The translations under genes were made by a program, and so were the position numbers. A stretch of 64,000 nt of DNA from the NCBI GenBank assembly GCA_963691755.1, contig OY829366.1, forward strand, positions 682,001-746,000, in the 5' to 3' direction. The DNA comes from Dinoroseobacter sp013215265 (GTDB lineage Bacteria > Pseudomonadota > Alphaproteobacteria > Rhodobacterales > Rhodobacteraceae). Below, piece after piece: positions 25,539-33,331 of this stretch (the first letter of the stretch is position 1; each line of letters opens with the position of its first letter). The notes below the pieces were generated by a model. The model worked only from the letters and a program-made list of their open reading frames with translations. It had not been told where the DNA came from and ran no database searches.

Positions 25539-25786
25539 AACTGCCAAGGGCCGCAACTTTCTCAAGCAAATCAAGCAACCGACCGGGACACAACCGGCGT
25601 TTTCGGTTCTAATCGGAACAATGGGTTAGAAACCCGTTCGGGACACATCTGCGGTGATTTGGCAAACGAAAACCCCGGAGCGACGGCAATCGCAACCGGG
25701 GCTAAAGACGTTGTGGAAGGCGTCTTTTTCAATTCTGATGTTAGCACGCTCTACCCTATCCTGCAACGGCATTGGGGGGCGCTGGT
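25539..25786. other. left end of element, non-coding
   Basis: No convincing gene. The stretch carries two direct copies of GGGACACA (25585-25592 and 25640-25647), matching two copies near the right end. It also has a CCCCGG/CCGGGG inverted repeat (25673-25678 / 25696-25701) that could form a weak terminator. It now serves as the upstream region of xylB on one strand and of the first element operon on the other. Confidence 0.5.
25585..25647 (+). repeat. candidate integrase arm-type sites, left pair
   Basis: Two direct GGGACACA octamers (25585 and 25640), both within CG-rich contexts (CCGGGACACAACCGG, TTCGGGACACATC). The same octamer recurs twice beside the right core in the same orientation. 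Clustering at both ends of a tyrosine-recombinase element suggests arm-site function. Confidence 0.45.
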
Positions 25787-26038
25787 ATGACCCACACACC
25801 CAAGGCCCTGTCCCGTCAACAGGAATGGCGCAAGCGCAACCCAAAGTCTTACCTTGCCCACCTCTGCGTGGGCGCGGCACTCCGTCATGGCGTCTTGGAA
25901 AAGCAACCCTGCGCGGTTTGTGGCGATCCAAAGACGGAAGCGCACCACCCCGACTATGAGCGCCCTTATAAAGTCGTCTGGCTTTGCCGGAAGCATCACA
26001 AGGCGTTGCACGCGGCCCAGAAAAAGGGGGCTGCGTAG
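25787..26038 (+). CDS. small phage-type zinc-binding (HNH-like fold) protein
   Basis: An 83-residue basic protein. The C-terminal half has PCAVCGDPKTEAHHPDYERPY followed by WLCRKHHKALH: a CxxC plus C/HH pattern that looks like a treble-clef (HNH-like) zinc site. The canonical D-H catalytic pair is not clear. It may be a nucleic-acid-binding accessory rather than a nuclease. The ATG at 25787 is preferred to a TTG 15 bases earlier. Its TAG overlaps the GTG of the next gene (TAGTG), so the two are probably translationally coupled. Confidence 0.65.
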   Translation: MTHTPKALSRQQEWRKRNPKSYLAHLCVGAALRHGVLEKQPCAVCGDPKTEAHHPDYERPYKVVWLCRKHHKALHAAQKKGAA

Positions 26039-26532
26039 TGGGACGCGACAGGCGCAACGAAAGCCGGGCGGAGCATTGGACCAAGATGGTCCGCCCCACA
26101 ATGCAAACCGACGCTTGGCGGGCACTGTCCACCACGGCGCAGGCGCTTTATCCGTGGCTCAAATTCGAGTGGCATGGGCCTAAGGCCAACAACAATGGCA
26201 AGCTACGCCTGTCTGTGCGCCAAGCGGCAGAGTGTCTGGGGTGCACACGCAACACAGCCGCGAGGGCCTTTGCTGATCTACAGGCCAAAGGCTTCATTGT
26301 GCAGACAGAGGGCGCATATCTGGGCGCTGGTGGTGAGGCGCAATCCCCAAGCTATGAGATCACAGAAATAGCGTTGCCAGCCTCTAACACCGGACGGCGG
26401 CTTTATACGGATTGGCAGAAAGGCCATGACTTCCCGGTCAAGACGGCGATGGCTAACAACCCTGCGGGCGTCAACGGCGCACGGGATGGCAACTGCGTGG
26501 TCATCCCCCTTCACAGAGGGGGCCAGCCATGA
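26038..26532 (+). CDS. winged helix-turn-helix protein, probable iteron-binding regulator or replication initiator
   Basis: A 164-residue protein starting at a GTG that overlaps the previous stop. The middle (about 50-95) is a helix-turn-helix: LSVRQAAECLGCTRNTAARAFADLQAKGFIVQT, resembling Rep/MarR-type winged helices of small replicons. An N-terminal basic segment (RDRRNESRAEHWTK) and a flexible C-terminus surround it. Five palindromic repeats begin 19 bp after its stop, which suggests it binds them to control replication or its own operon. That role is inference. A small-terminase role is less likely but cannot be excluded. Confidence 0.6.
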   Translation: MGRDRRNESRAEHWTKMVRPTMQTDAWRALSTTAQALYPWLKFEWHGPKANNNGKLRLSVRQAAECLGCTRNTAARAFADLQAKGFIVQTEGAYLGAGGEAQSPSYEITEIALPASNTGRRLYTDWQKGHDFPVKTAMANNPAGVNGARDGNCVVIPLHRGGQP

Positions 26533-26906
26533 TCCTGAAAGCAAAACCCTGTCACCATTTTGGTGACGGTCCTGTCATCATTTTGGTGACGGTTAAGGGT
26601 GGCCCTGTCATCATTTTGGTGACGCCCTGTCATCATTTTGGTGACGGTTTGGCCCGGTTTTATTGCCCCCCCTGTCATCATTTTGGTGACATCCTTAATA
26701 ACCATACACCTCACACCAATGGCGCTAAGCAGGCAGGCCGTCCGGTAGACACCAAAGATCGGACGGATGGACTGCCTGCGTGGTTGCGTCATGGGCAGGC
26801 TTCCAAATGCGGGGCCACCGCTGGGATTTGTGCATGGGGTGAAACCGGCGGCTCAAGTCTTCCTTTCTCTCTCCCGAAAAAAAATAGGGAGGGATTGGCA
26901 TGGTAA
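26529..26906 (+). CDS. doubtful 125-codon frame across the iterons
   Basis: An open frame starts with ATGA overlap on the winged-helix stop and ends inside the terL start. Its first half is translated iteron sequence (alternating CHHFGD and PVIILVT), because the repeats fall in different reading frames; that argues the repeats are kept as DNA. The second half is low in recognisable features. It may simply be an open frame through the origin-like region, but the start coupling means translation cannot be dismissed. Confidence 0.2.
   Translation: MILKAKPCHHFGDGPVIILVTVKGGPVIILVTPCHHFGDGLARFYCPPCHHFGDILNNHTPHTNGAKQAGRPVDTKDRTDGLPAWLRHGQASKCGATAGICAWGETGGSSLPFSLPKKNREGLAW
26551..26690 (+). repeat. 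five palindromic 17-bp iterons
   Basis: Copies of GTCAYCATTTTGGTGAC begin at 26551, 26574, 26607, 26629 and 26674. The first copy is a perfect palindrome (GTCACCA-TTT-TGGTGAC); the other four share one arm change (GTCATCA). Start-to-start spacings are 23, 33, 22 and 45 bp, close to 2, 3, 2 and 4 helical turns, so all copies face the same side of the DNA. Most are preceded by CCTGT/CCCTGT context. Likely origin iterons or a multi-site operator for the upstream winged-helix protein. Nothing else recognisable lies between 26691 and the terL ribosome-binding site. Confidence 0.8.
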
Positions 26907-28432
26907 GGGCTTCCAAAGAAGCGGCGGCGGCGCTGCGTTTCCTTCCCAAGCTGGTGGTGCCTGAGGGGCGTCTGGCGGGCCGCAAGGTCAAGCTGGCGAC
27001 CTATCAAAAGGACTTTGTGCGCGGTGCCTTTGCCAAGGGGATCGAGGCGGCATGTCTCAGCATCGGGCGCGGCAATGCCAAGACGGCGCTTTCTGCGGGG
27101 CTGGCACTTGGCCACCTCACTGGCGAGATTGCGCCCCAGCCTAAACGGGAAATCCTTTTCGCGGCCCGGAACCGCGATCAAGCCAAGACGGCATTCGGGT
27201 TTTTGGTCGGTTTCATTCAGGGCTTGCCTGAGGATGAACAAGAGCAATTCACGATCCGGCGCGGGTCCAAGCTGGAAGTCGAGACAGAGGAAAACGGCGG
27301 CGGTCTCGCCCGTGTTATCGCCGCTGATGGCAAGTCCATTCTCGGCGGTGCGCCCACACTGGCAATCTTGGATGAACGGGCCGCATGGGAACGCGAAAAA
27401 GGGGATGCGCTGGAAAACGCAATCCTCTCTGGCCTTGGCAAACGCGACGGGCGAGCGCTCATTATCAGCACATCGGCCCCAGATAATGCGAACACCTTTT
27501 CGCGGTGGTTGGATGAACCGCCCCCCGGCACCTATGTGCAAGAGCATCGCCCAGACCCCGGATTGCCTCCGGATGATCTGGCATCCCTTCTCATAGCAAA
27601 TCCCGGCGCGGCTGAGGGCATTGGACCCTCTGCGGAATGGCTGACGGCACAAGCGCACCGGGCCATTGCGCGGGGCGGCTCTGCGCTTTCCAGTTTCCGC
27701 AATCTCAATCGAAACGAGCGGGTCGCGTCTGACGATAGGTCGGTTCTGTTGACGGTAGATGAATGGCTTGGCTGCGAAGTTTCGCCCGATGATCTGCCCC
27801 CGCGTGACGGGCCGGTTGTCTTGGGTGTGGACCTTGGCGGGTCGCGGTCCATGTCGGCGGCGGCGCTCTATTGGCCTGACACCGGGCGGCTTGAATGCGT
27901 CGGCGCTTTCCCCAGCAATCCCGGCCTTGCGGATCGTGGACAGGCTGACGGTGTAGCAGGCCGCTATGTCGAAATGCGGGACCGGGGCGAGTTGGTCACG
28001 ATGGGCGATGCAACCGTGCCTGTGGGCCGGTTCATTTCTGACGTTGTGGCCAAGCTGGATGGGCAGGCCCCGGCGGCAATCGTGGGCGACCGTTTCCGCC
28101 ATGCTGAGTTTCTGGAAGCGTTGCGCGATGCGGGCCTTGACCGGGTGCCGATGATCTATCGGGGCTTTGGCTGGAAAGACGGCTCTGAGGACTGCGAGCG
28201 GCTGCGGTGTGCGGTGTTTGATGGCGAGGTGCAGGCCGTGCCTTCGCTGCTGCTGCGCTCTGCATTCGCGGACGCAATCACGCTGGTGGACCCGGCAGGC
28301 AATCACAAATTGGCGGCGGGCCGCTCTACGGGGCGAATTGACCCCGTGTCGGCAACCGTCCTGGCGGTGGCGCAAGGCATTCGGATGCGCCGCGCGCCTT
28401 CACAGCAAAGGGGGCGAGTCGGATGGGGCTAA
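26900..28432 (+). CDS. phage terminase large subunit
   Basis: A 510-residue DNA-packaging motor of the HK97-type terminase group. The ATPase has a deviant Walker A GRGNAKTAL (residues 58-66, usual G replaced by A) and Walker B LAILDERAAW (near 155-164), followed by ALIISTSAPD as motif III. The nuclease domain starts at VVLGVDLGGSRSMSAAALY, with the metal Asp, and continues to VGDRFRHAEFLEAL and GRIDPVSATVLAV. GGGAGG upstream supports the ATG at 26900. No small terminase is recognisable beside it. The gene overlaps the next frame by ten bases. Confidence 0.9.
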   Translation: MVRASKEAAAALRFLPKLVVPEGRLAGRKVKLATYQKDFVRGAFAKGIEAACLSIGRGNAKTALSAGLALGHLTGEIAPQPKREILFAARNRDQAKTAFGFLVGFIQGLPEDEQEQFTIRRGSKLEVETEENGGGLARVIAADGKSILGGAPTLAILDERAAWEREKGDALENAILSGLGKRDGRALIISTSAPDNANTFSRWLDEPPPGTYVQEHRPDPGLPPDDLASLLIANPGAAEGIGPSAEWLTAQAHRAIARGGSALSSFRNLNRNERVASDDRSVLLTVDEWLGCEVSPDDLPPRDGPVVLGVDLGGSRSMSAAALYWPDTGRLECVGAFPSNPGLADRGQADGVAGRYVEMRDRGELVTMGDATVPVGRFISDVVAKLDGQAPAAIVGDRFRHAEFLEALRDAGLDRVPMIYRGFGWKDGSEDCERLRCAVFDGEVQAVPSLLLRSAFADAITLVDPAGNHKLAAGRSTGRIDPVSATVLAVAQGIRMRRAPSQQRGRVGWG

Positions 28433-28782
28433 CTGAAAAAGCTGCGCGGCTTATCGCGAAATATGGGCAATCGGCTGAGTTAATCCGCCCCAGCCAAGGG
28501 GAGCCGGATGGGTTCGGAAACTATCACCCCGGACCTAAGACGAATTACCCCTGCACGGCCATGGTGGCGACATTCAATGTGAACGAGGAATTTATTGCTG
28601 CGGGCCTGATGCACGTGGGCGATCAACGGGTGCTGGTGTCTGTCGATGGGCTGGCGATCACGCCTGAAACAACCGACAAGTTGCTGATCGACGGCACGAT
28701 TTTGGGGATCAAAAGCGTGGTCCCTCACTCGCCCGGTGGCACCCTCTATTTCTGGGAGGTGCAAGCCCGTGACCTCGTTTAA
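28423..28782 (+). CDS. phage head-closure/connector-like protein
   Basis: A 119-residue protein beginning GLTEKAARLIAKYGQSAELIRPSQ and ending in beta-rich GDQRVLVSVDGLAITPETTDKLLIDGTILGIKSVV. This layout (short helix, then a small beta-barrel with xxGDxxxL and IDGxxxxIxSVxPxSPGGTxxFWE) resembles head-closure or neck proteins of siphophages. Location between terL and HNH/capsid supports a virion role. The assignment rests on pattern and context only. Confidence 0.5.
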   Translation: MGLTEKAARLIAKYGQSAELIRPSQGEPDGFGNYHPGPKTNYPCTAMVATFNVNEEFIAAGLMHVGDQRVLVSVDGLAITPETTDKLLIDGTILGIKSVVPHSPGGTLYFWEVQARDLV

Positions 28783-29107
28783 GCGCAAAGAACACCTTCG
28801 CCATTCTCGGGCCGTTACACGCGGCCCACGCTGGCGCGCTCTGCGGATGCAAGCGCTGGACCGCGACAGCTGGGCTTGCGTCCAGTGTGGCGCGTTTAAG
28901 CGGCTTGAGATCGACCACGTTCTACCCGTCCGAACACACCCGGAATTGGCCTACACGCTGAGCAATCTGCAAACGCTCTGCGCCCCGTGCCACACCCGGA
29001 AAACCCGAATTGAGGTGGGCCATAAACCGCTCCCCCCAAAGCGCCAGGAATGGCGCGACCTGCTGCGTCAGATGCAGCGCGAAACCATCGAGCAACAGGA
29101 GATATAA
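28769..29107 (+). CDS. HNH endonuclease (packaging-associated)
   Basis: A 112-residue HNH nuclease: first zinc pair CVQCG, the core LEIDHVLPVRTHPELAYTLSNLQTLC, second zinc pair CAPCH, and a basic C-terminus. In HK97-type phages and in capsid-forming satellites an HNH protein next to terminase is needed for cos cleavage and packaging. The GTG at 28769 follows GGGAGG by nine bases and overlaps the end of the previous frame; an upstream start would overlap more. The capsid gene begins three bases after its TAA. Confidence 0.85.
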   Translation: MTSFKRKEHLRHSRAVTRGPRWRALRMQALDRDSWACVQCGAFKRLEIDHVLPVRTHPELAYTLSNLQTLCAPCHTRKTRIEVGHKPLPPKRQEWRDLLRQMQRETIEQQEI

Positions 29108-29109
29108 CC

Positions 29110-30363
29110 ATGCTCACCAGCAAGAATCTGGAACTGCGCCGGTCTGAAATCCGGCAATCCCTGGCCAAACTGGCCAACATCGAAACACCGTCTGAGGATG
29201 AGGTGCGCAAGATGGGCGAACTGGATACAGAATACCGGTCCAAGGAAGCCCAATACCGCGCGGCCCTTATCTCTGAGGATGAGGAACGCCGGGAAGCCGG
29301 GGCCGAACTGGAAACCCGTTCTGACAAGGAATGGGCCGAAATGGCGGCGGGCTTTGAGGTGCGCCAAGTGGCCTTGGCCCTGGACGAAGGCAAAGCACTG
29401 GACGGGGCCACGGCTGAGATCGTGACCGAACTGCGCAACGCGGGCGGATTCCAAGGTATCCCGGTTCCGCTTGAGGCTCTGGAAACCCGCGCGGGCGAGA
29501 CGCTTGCGGGCGGCGTTCCTGATCCCGTTCGGACCATGCCGACAATCGACCGCATTTTCGCCAATTCCAGCGCCACGCAAATGGGGTGCCGGATGATCAA
29601 CGTGGGCGTGGGCGAAATCGAATATCCCGTTGCCACGGGCGGCGCGCAACCGGGCTGGGTCGGGTCTGAGACGGGCGACGTGCAAGGGCCTCAAGCCTAC
29701 ACCACGGTGGACAAGGCCATGACCCCGGACAACACGCTGGGCGTCCAAATGAAGATCACCCGCAAGGCGCTGAAGCAAGCGGGCGCGGGCCTAGAGCAAG
29801 CGGTGCGGCGCGACATGAGCGCGGCAATCCAGCAAGAGACGGATCGGGCCATTTTCCTCGGTTCGGGATCTTCGGGCGAGCCTCTGGGCGTGTTCCCCGG
29901 TGCATCCACCTACGGCATCACCGAAACCGCAATCGACGCGGCGGCGGACTTTGACATGGTGGTGGACGCTCTGACCCGGTTCATGGTGGCCAGCGCGGCA
30001 ACGCCCGGTTCCATCAATATGATGATCCGGCCTGAGGTCTGGTCTGTGCTGATGAAAGCCAAGAACGGCGACGGCGACTATCTGGAACTGGTGGAGCGCA
30101 TCCGCCGCGATGCTGGCCGGGTGGTGGTGTCCAACAATGGCCTTGCGGCCCCGTCCGGTTCCCCGGCGGCGTCCAATGCCCTGTTGACCACGGCGACCAA
30201 CGGCGTGGCCCCGGTGTTCTGCGGGATGTGGGGCGCGGTGGACGTGATCCGCGATCCGTATTCCGACGCCAAGTCTGGGCAACTGCGGCTGACCGCTCTG
30301 ACGACCATGGACGTGACCGTGGCCCGTGGGGTGCAGCTTGAAATCCTGACTGGGGTGCAGTGA
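29110..30363 (+). CDS. HK97-family major capsid protein
   Basis: A 417-residue head protein. The first 110 residues are a charged coiled-coil delta (scaffold) domain, expected to be removed by the protease. The mature part has the N-arm and E-loop region (VGEIEYPVATGGAQPGWVGSETGDVQ), the spine-helix region around TRKALKQAGAGLEQAVRRDMSAAIQQETDRAIFLGSGSSGEPLGVF, and the A-domain segment ending IRDPYSDAKSGQLRLTALTTMDVTVARGVQLEI. The ATG at 29110 is chosen; the longer frame overlaps HNH. It is placed before, not after, the protease gene (TGATG overlap), the reverse of HK97. Confidence 0.93.
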   Translation: MLTSKNLELRRSEIRQSLAKLANIETPSEDEVRKMGELDTEYRSKEAQYRAALISEDEERREAGAELETRSDKEWAEMAAGFEVRQVALALDEGKALDGATAEIVTELRNAGGFQGIPVPLEALETRAGETLAGGVPDPVRTMPTIDRIFANSSATQMGCRMINVGVGEIEYPVATGGAQPGWVGSETGDVQGPQAYTTVDKAMTPDNTLGVQMKITRKALKQAGAGLEQAVRRDMSAAIQQETDRAIFLGSGSSGEPLGVFPGASTYGITETAIDAAADFDMVVDALTRFMVASAATPGSINMMIRPEVWSVLMKAKNGDGDYLELVERIRRDAGRVVVSNNGLAAPSGSPAASNALLTTATNGVAPVFCGMWGAVDVIRDPYSDAKSGQLRLTALTTMDVTVARGVQLEILTGVQ

Positions 30364-30914
30364 TGCTTTGGGGTGGTTCGCTAGGCGGGCTTGAGGTTCG
30401 CCAAGAGGGTGAAGCCATTCGCGTTGCGGGCCGCTTCCCCTATGACACCCGGACAGAACTTGCGCCGGGATACTTTGAGACAATCGCGCGGGGGGCCTTT
30501 GCGTCCCGCGTGAACTCTGACGACGATCTGCACTTTCTGAGCGGTCATGACTTTGAAAAGCCCTTGGCCAGCCGAAACGCCGGCACTCTTGAGGTGCGCG
30601 AGGATGCGGAAGCTCTCACATTCTCCGCAACGATTGCGGGGAGTACTTCATGGGCGCGAGACTTCCTTGCGGCCCATGAGGCGGGCCTTATCCGGGGCCT
30701 GTCGCCTGGGTTCCGCGTGTCCAAGGGTGGTGAGCGTGTCACCCGTGACGGCGATGTGATGCACCGCACGATCACCGACGCTGCGCTTGTCGAGGTGAGC
30801 GCGGTCACGCGCGGGGCCTATCCATCGGCGCAGATTGAGGCACGGGATTGGTCCCCACGGCCTACCTGCGTAGCACCTCGCCTGTATCTGCCACACCAGC
30901 GGTGGAGGGCGTGA
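30363..30914 (+). CDS. HK97-family prohead protease
   Basis: A 183-residue serine protease that matures the prohead. Signature regions: IRVAGRFPYDTRTEL, FETIARGAFASRVNSDDDLHFLSGHDFEKPLASRNAGTLEV with the catalytic His in SGHD, GLIRGLSPGFRVSKG with the catalytic Ser, and DAALVEVSAVTRGAYPSAQIEAR. The start ATG overlaps the capsid stop and its own TGA overlaps the next ATG, so coupling runs capsid to protease to adaptor. Confidence 0.9.
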   Translation: MLWGGSLGGLEVRQEGEAIRVAGRFPYDTRTELAPGYFETIARGAFASRVNSDDDLHFLSGHDFEKPLASRNAGTLEVREDAEALTFSATIAGSTSWARDFLAAHEAGLIRGLSPGFRVSKGGERVTRDGDVMHRTITDAALVEVSAVTRGAYPSAQIEARDWSPRPTCVAPRLYLPHQRWRA

Positions 30915-31456
30915 TGATCGACCTATTGCAAGAGACTGAGGCCACCCCGGCCAGCTATCCCGCCACCCCGTTCGGGCTATCGACCCCGGCGGCGGCTCTG
31001 GACGCGGAAATGATCTGGGAACGGATCGAGGCATACACCCGGACCCGCTACACGGCCCGCGAGGTGGTGTGGACTGTCGAGGGTGGCGAGGGCGAGAACT
31101 GGACGCCCCCGCTGTCGCCTGTCGCGTCTCACACGACTGAGAAATGGGAAAGCGGCGCGTGGGTGTCCACAACCCTACCTGACGGCCCGGTGGGCCAATG
31201 TCTGCCCTCTGACGGCGTGTTCAAGGTCACGGCGCAAGTGGGCGCTGGCGACCCGCCTGCGGCTGTCTCTGAAGCGTTCCGGCGCTTGGCTGAATACATG
31301 GCCGACGATACCGACCGCGCGGGCGTGTCTAGCTACAGCGTGAACATGGGCGGGGCCATTCAGGAAAGCTATCAGCGCAGCGCGGCCCACGCGGCCCGTG
31401 CGCTTCAAAACAGCGGGGCGGCTGATCTGTTGCGCCCGTATCGGAGGCAGAAATGA
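30914..31456 (+). CDS. head-tail adaptor/connector-like phage protein (gp6-like)
   Basis: A 180-residue protein: an N-terminal extension (ATPASYPATPFGLSTPAAALDAEMIWERIEAYTRTRYTAREV), a proline/serine-rich beta insert, and a C-terminal helical region (VSEAFRRLAEYMADDTDRAGVSSYSVNMGG...). The PPAAVSEAFRRLAEYMAD stretch resembles the helical core of HK97 gp6-type adaptors that sit under the portal. Flanked by protease and portal with one- and four-base overlaps. Function is inferred from position and helical pattern. Confidence 0.55.
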   Translation: MIDLLQETEATPASYPATPFGLSTPAAALDAEMIWERIEAYTRTRYTAREVVWTVEGGEGENWTPPLSPVASHTTEKWESGAWVSTTLPDGPVGQCLPSDGVFKVTAQVGAGDPPAAVSEAFRRLAEYMADDTDRAGVSSYSVNMGGAIQESYQRSAAHAARALQNSGAADLLRPYRRQK

Positions 31457-32502
31457 TCTGGCCATTCAAGAAACGAGCAACAGAAACGCGGTCCAGCGGA
31501 TCGAATTACACAGCGCAGCTAATCGGGTCGCGGGCGGAATATATTACGGGACGCAGCGGCCTTGCTGAAATGACCGCCTGCGTTCAATCGGCGGTGGACT
31601 TTTGGTCTCATGGGCTTGCCGTTGCGGACGTGAACGGAACCAACATGCTGACAAAGCGTCACCTCGCCCTTGCGGGCCGCGCTTTGGCCCTGAGGGGCGA
31701 ATGCGTGTTCCTGATCGAGGATGATGGCCTGACGGTTTGCAGCGATTGGGACTTGTCCACAAAATTCGGCAAACCCCGTGCGTATCGTCTAAGCATCCCC
31801 GATGTGGGCGGCGGCACGTCCAAGACGGCCCTTGCTGGCGAGGTTCTGCACTTTTCTACCGGCGCGGATACTTCCATGCCCTATTTGGGGCAGGCTCCCT
31901 TACGGCGTTCTGGACTGACGGCGGAACTCTTGCACCATATCGAAAGCGCCCTTTCTGAGATTTACCGGGACGCGCCTTTGGGTAGCTCTGTGATGCCGTT
32001 CCCGGAAAGCCCCGAAACCGATTTGAACACCTTGGCCCGTGGGTTTCGCGGCTATCGCGGCAAGGTTCAGGTCCGCGAGTCTGTCGCGGTTGTGGCGGCT
32101 GGTGCGCCCGGTCCCGCGACCGATTGGAAACCGCACGATTTGACGCCAGACCTGCAAAAGGCCATGACTGCGGAAAGCCTAACGGCGGCGCGTGGTTCCA
32201 TCGCTATGGCGTTCGGTCTGTTGCCTGCCATGCTCAACCCGGCGGCGGTTGGCACTACGATCCGGGAAGGCCAGCGCCACGCTTGCCAATTCACGTTGCA
32301 ACCCCTTGCCGAACTCATGGCAGAGGAATGCAGCGAAAAGTTGGGGTTGGCGATCACAATGGACATTATGCGGCCCCTACAAGCGTTTGACGCGGGCGGC
32401 CGGTCCCGTGCGGTTGCAACATTGGTGCAAGCCCTGGCGCAAGCAAAAGAAGCGGACGTTGACCCCTCTAAGGCTCTGAAACTGGTGGATTGGCATGAAT
32501 AG
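31453..32502 (+). CDS. HK97-family phage portal protein
   Basis: A 349-residue portal, somewhat shorter than the usual 380-450. Typical features: MTACVQSAVDFWSHGLA near the N-terminus, LRGECVFLIEDD, VLHFSTGADTSMPYLGQAPLRRSGLTAELLHHIES, and the C-terminal MAFGLLPAMLNPAAVGTTIREGQRHACQFTLQPLAELMAEECSEKL. It is the last virion gene, ending at a strong hairpin. A terminal position for the portal is unusual, because it normally follows terL. The ATG overlaps the previous TGA (ATGA). Confidence 0.9.
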   Translation: MIWPFKKRATETRSSGSNYTAQLIGSRAEYITGRSGLAEMTACVQSAVDFWSHGLAVADVNGTNMLTKRHLALAGRALALRGECVFLIEDDGLTVCSDWDLSTKFGKPRAYRLSIPDVGGGTSKTALAGEVLHFSTGADTSMPYLGQAPLRRSGLTAELLHHIESALSEIYRDAPLGSSVMPFPESPETDLNTLARGFRGYRGKVQVRESVAVVAAGAPGPATDWKPHDLTPDLQKAMTAESLTAARGSIAMAFGLLPAMLNPAAVGTTIREGQRHACQFTLQPLAELMAEECSEKLGLAITMDIMRPLQAFDAGGRSRAVATLVQALAQAKEADVDPSKALKLVDWHE

Positions 32503-32505
32503 CAA

Positions 32506-32533
32506 AGGCCCTCAGACTTTCGCCTGAGGGCCT
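32506..32533. terminator. strong hairpin after the portal gene
   Basis: AGGCCCTCAG / CTGAGGGCCT, a perfect 10-bp stem with an eight-base loop, starting four bases after the portal stop. It has no T-run but its position at the end of the packaging operon suggests a terminator. A second, looser inverted repeat (CACTGGC / GCCAGTG, 32539-32545 and 32570-32576) follows. Confidence 0.65.
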
Positions 32534-32644
32534 CACAGCACTGGCCTGGAACTTGCTTTTGCTCCCCTAGCCAGTGGCCCTTGTTAGGGTCTTAATGCGG
32601 ATGCCGGAGCAGAGCCGCCTCGCTTCTAATATAGGAATCCAAGG

Positions 32645-33064
32645 TCAATCTGTCAAAGGTGCAAGTCCTAATGAGGCTAACACACCGTTACTAATATGCC
32701 CTAAGTGTATGGAGGATAGTGTATTAAGTTGGTATTGTCGCACACCAGATCTGTCCTTTCCAAGGTGGATCAAATCAAGCCTGTGAAACCCAACCGCACA
32801 TACCATGTCGCACTTTGCCCAACGCGCGTCGTTGCCCCACTTTGGGGGCATTTGGAACGGGATTTGGAATTCATAATGATACGGCTGCACTTCGAATGGT
32901 GCAGATTTGCTCAAGGGCACAACCGTGCAAAGCCCCGCCCTTTGTTTGATAGGCGGCGATATAACAACACACAGACGCCGTTTGGTCATTTCCGGAACAC
33001 GAAACCCTTGGTCGAAATTTGCACAAAGAATTGTCCCTCGTTTGGGATGGTACTCAATCGCCAA
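32645..33064 (-). CDS. MazF/PemK-like protein, possible toxin or anti-phage cargo
   Basis: The only leftward gene of the element, 139 residues. The start EYHPKRGTILCANFD, then MTKRRLCVVISPP and CTVVPLS, matches the small beta-barrel of MazF/PemK-type ribonucleases (PxRGxI, then RRxxVVIS and VVPLS strands). It has a longer middle insert (PYHYEFQIPFQMPPKWGNDARWAKCDM) before the C-terminal helix. The only plausible start is TTG 33064; the frame stays open upstream but I found no ATG or GTG in it. No obvious antitoxin partner is adjacent. Its lower-GC, non-overlapping context suggests separately acquired cargo. Confidence 0.6.
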   Translation of the reverse strand: MAIEYHPKRGTILCANFDQGFRVPEMTKRRLCVVISPPIKQRAGLCTVVPLSKSAPFEVQPYHYEFQIPFQMPPKWGNDARWAKCDMVCAVGFHRLDLIHLGKDRSGVRQYQLNTLSSIHLGHISNGVLASLGLAPLTD

Positions 33065-33331
33065 GATTCTGCCCGCATCGTTTAGGTAGCCTCTTCTATC
33101 ATAAGTTGTAATTGCGTAACTGCAAGAAGGCTCAATATTGGGCGCTTTTGATCTGGTAACGATTTTAGGGCCTTGTGTCTTTGGGCTTGAGCACCCGGCT
33201 CGTGATGGCGGTAATATCTGGCCAGGGGTTCATCTGATGCACAAAGCTTATCAGCTCTGAGCTAAAAACGTGGGAGTTGACACGCTTTCATAAGCGTGAT
33301 ATCTCTCACGGTAATCAGCGAGGTCCGTGCT
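33065..33331. other. divergent regulatory region of the element
   Basis: 267 bp between the leftward MazF-like gene and the rightward MerR-like regulator, AT-richer than the rest of the element. It probably carries promoters for both. A 22-codon minus-strand frame (33165-33233, beginning MNPWPDITAITSRVLK) reads like protein but lacks a ribosome-binding site; it may be a gene remnant. Nothing else is recognised. Confidence 0.35.

Noticed and set aside
26551..26690. CRISPR array
   Set aside because: Units are only 17 bp, palindromic, unevenly spaced with short gaps, and there are no cas genes.
26789..28375. Long minus-strand frame (528 codons) opposite terL
   Set aside because: Antisense of a well-supported terminase gene with high-GC codon bias; composition is Arg/His-rich with no family features.
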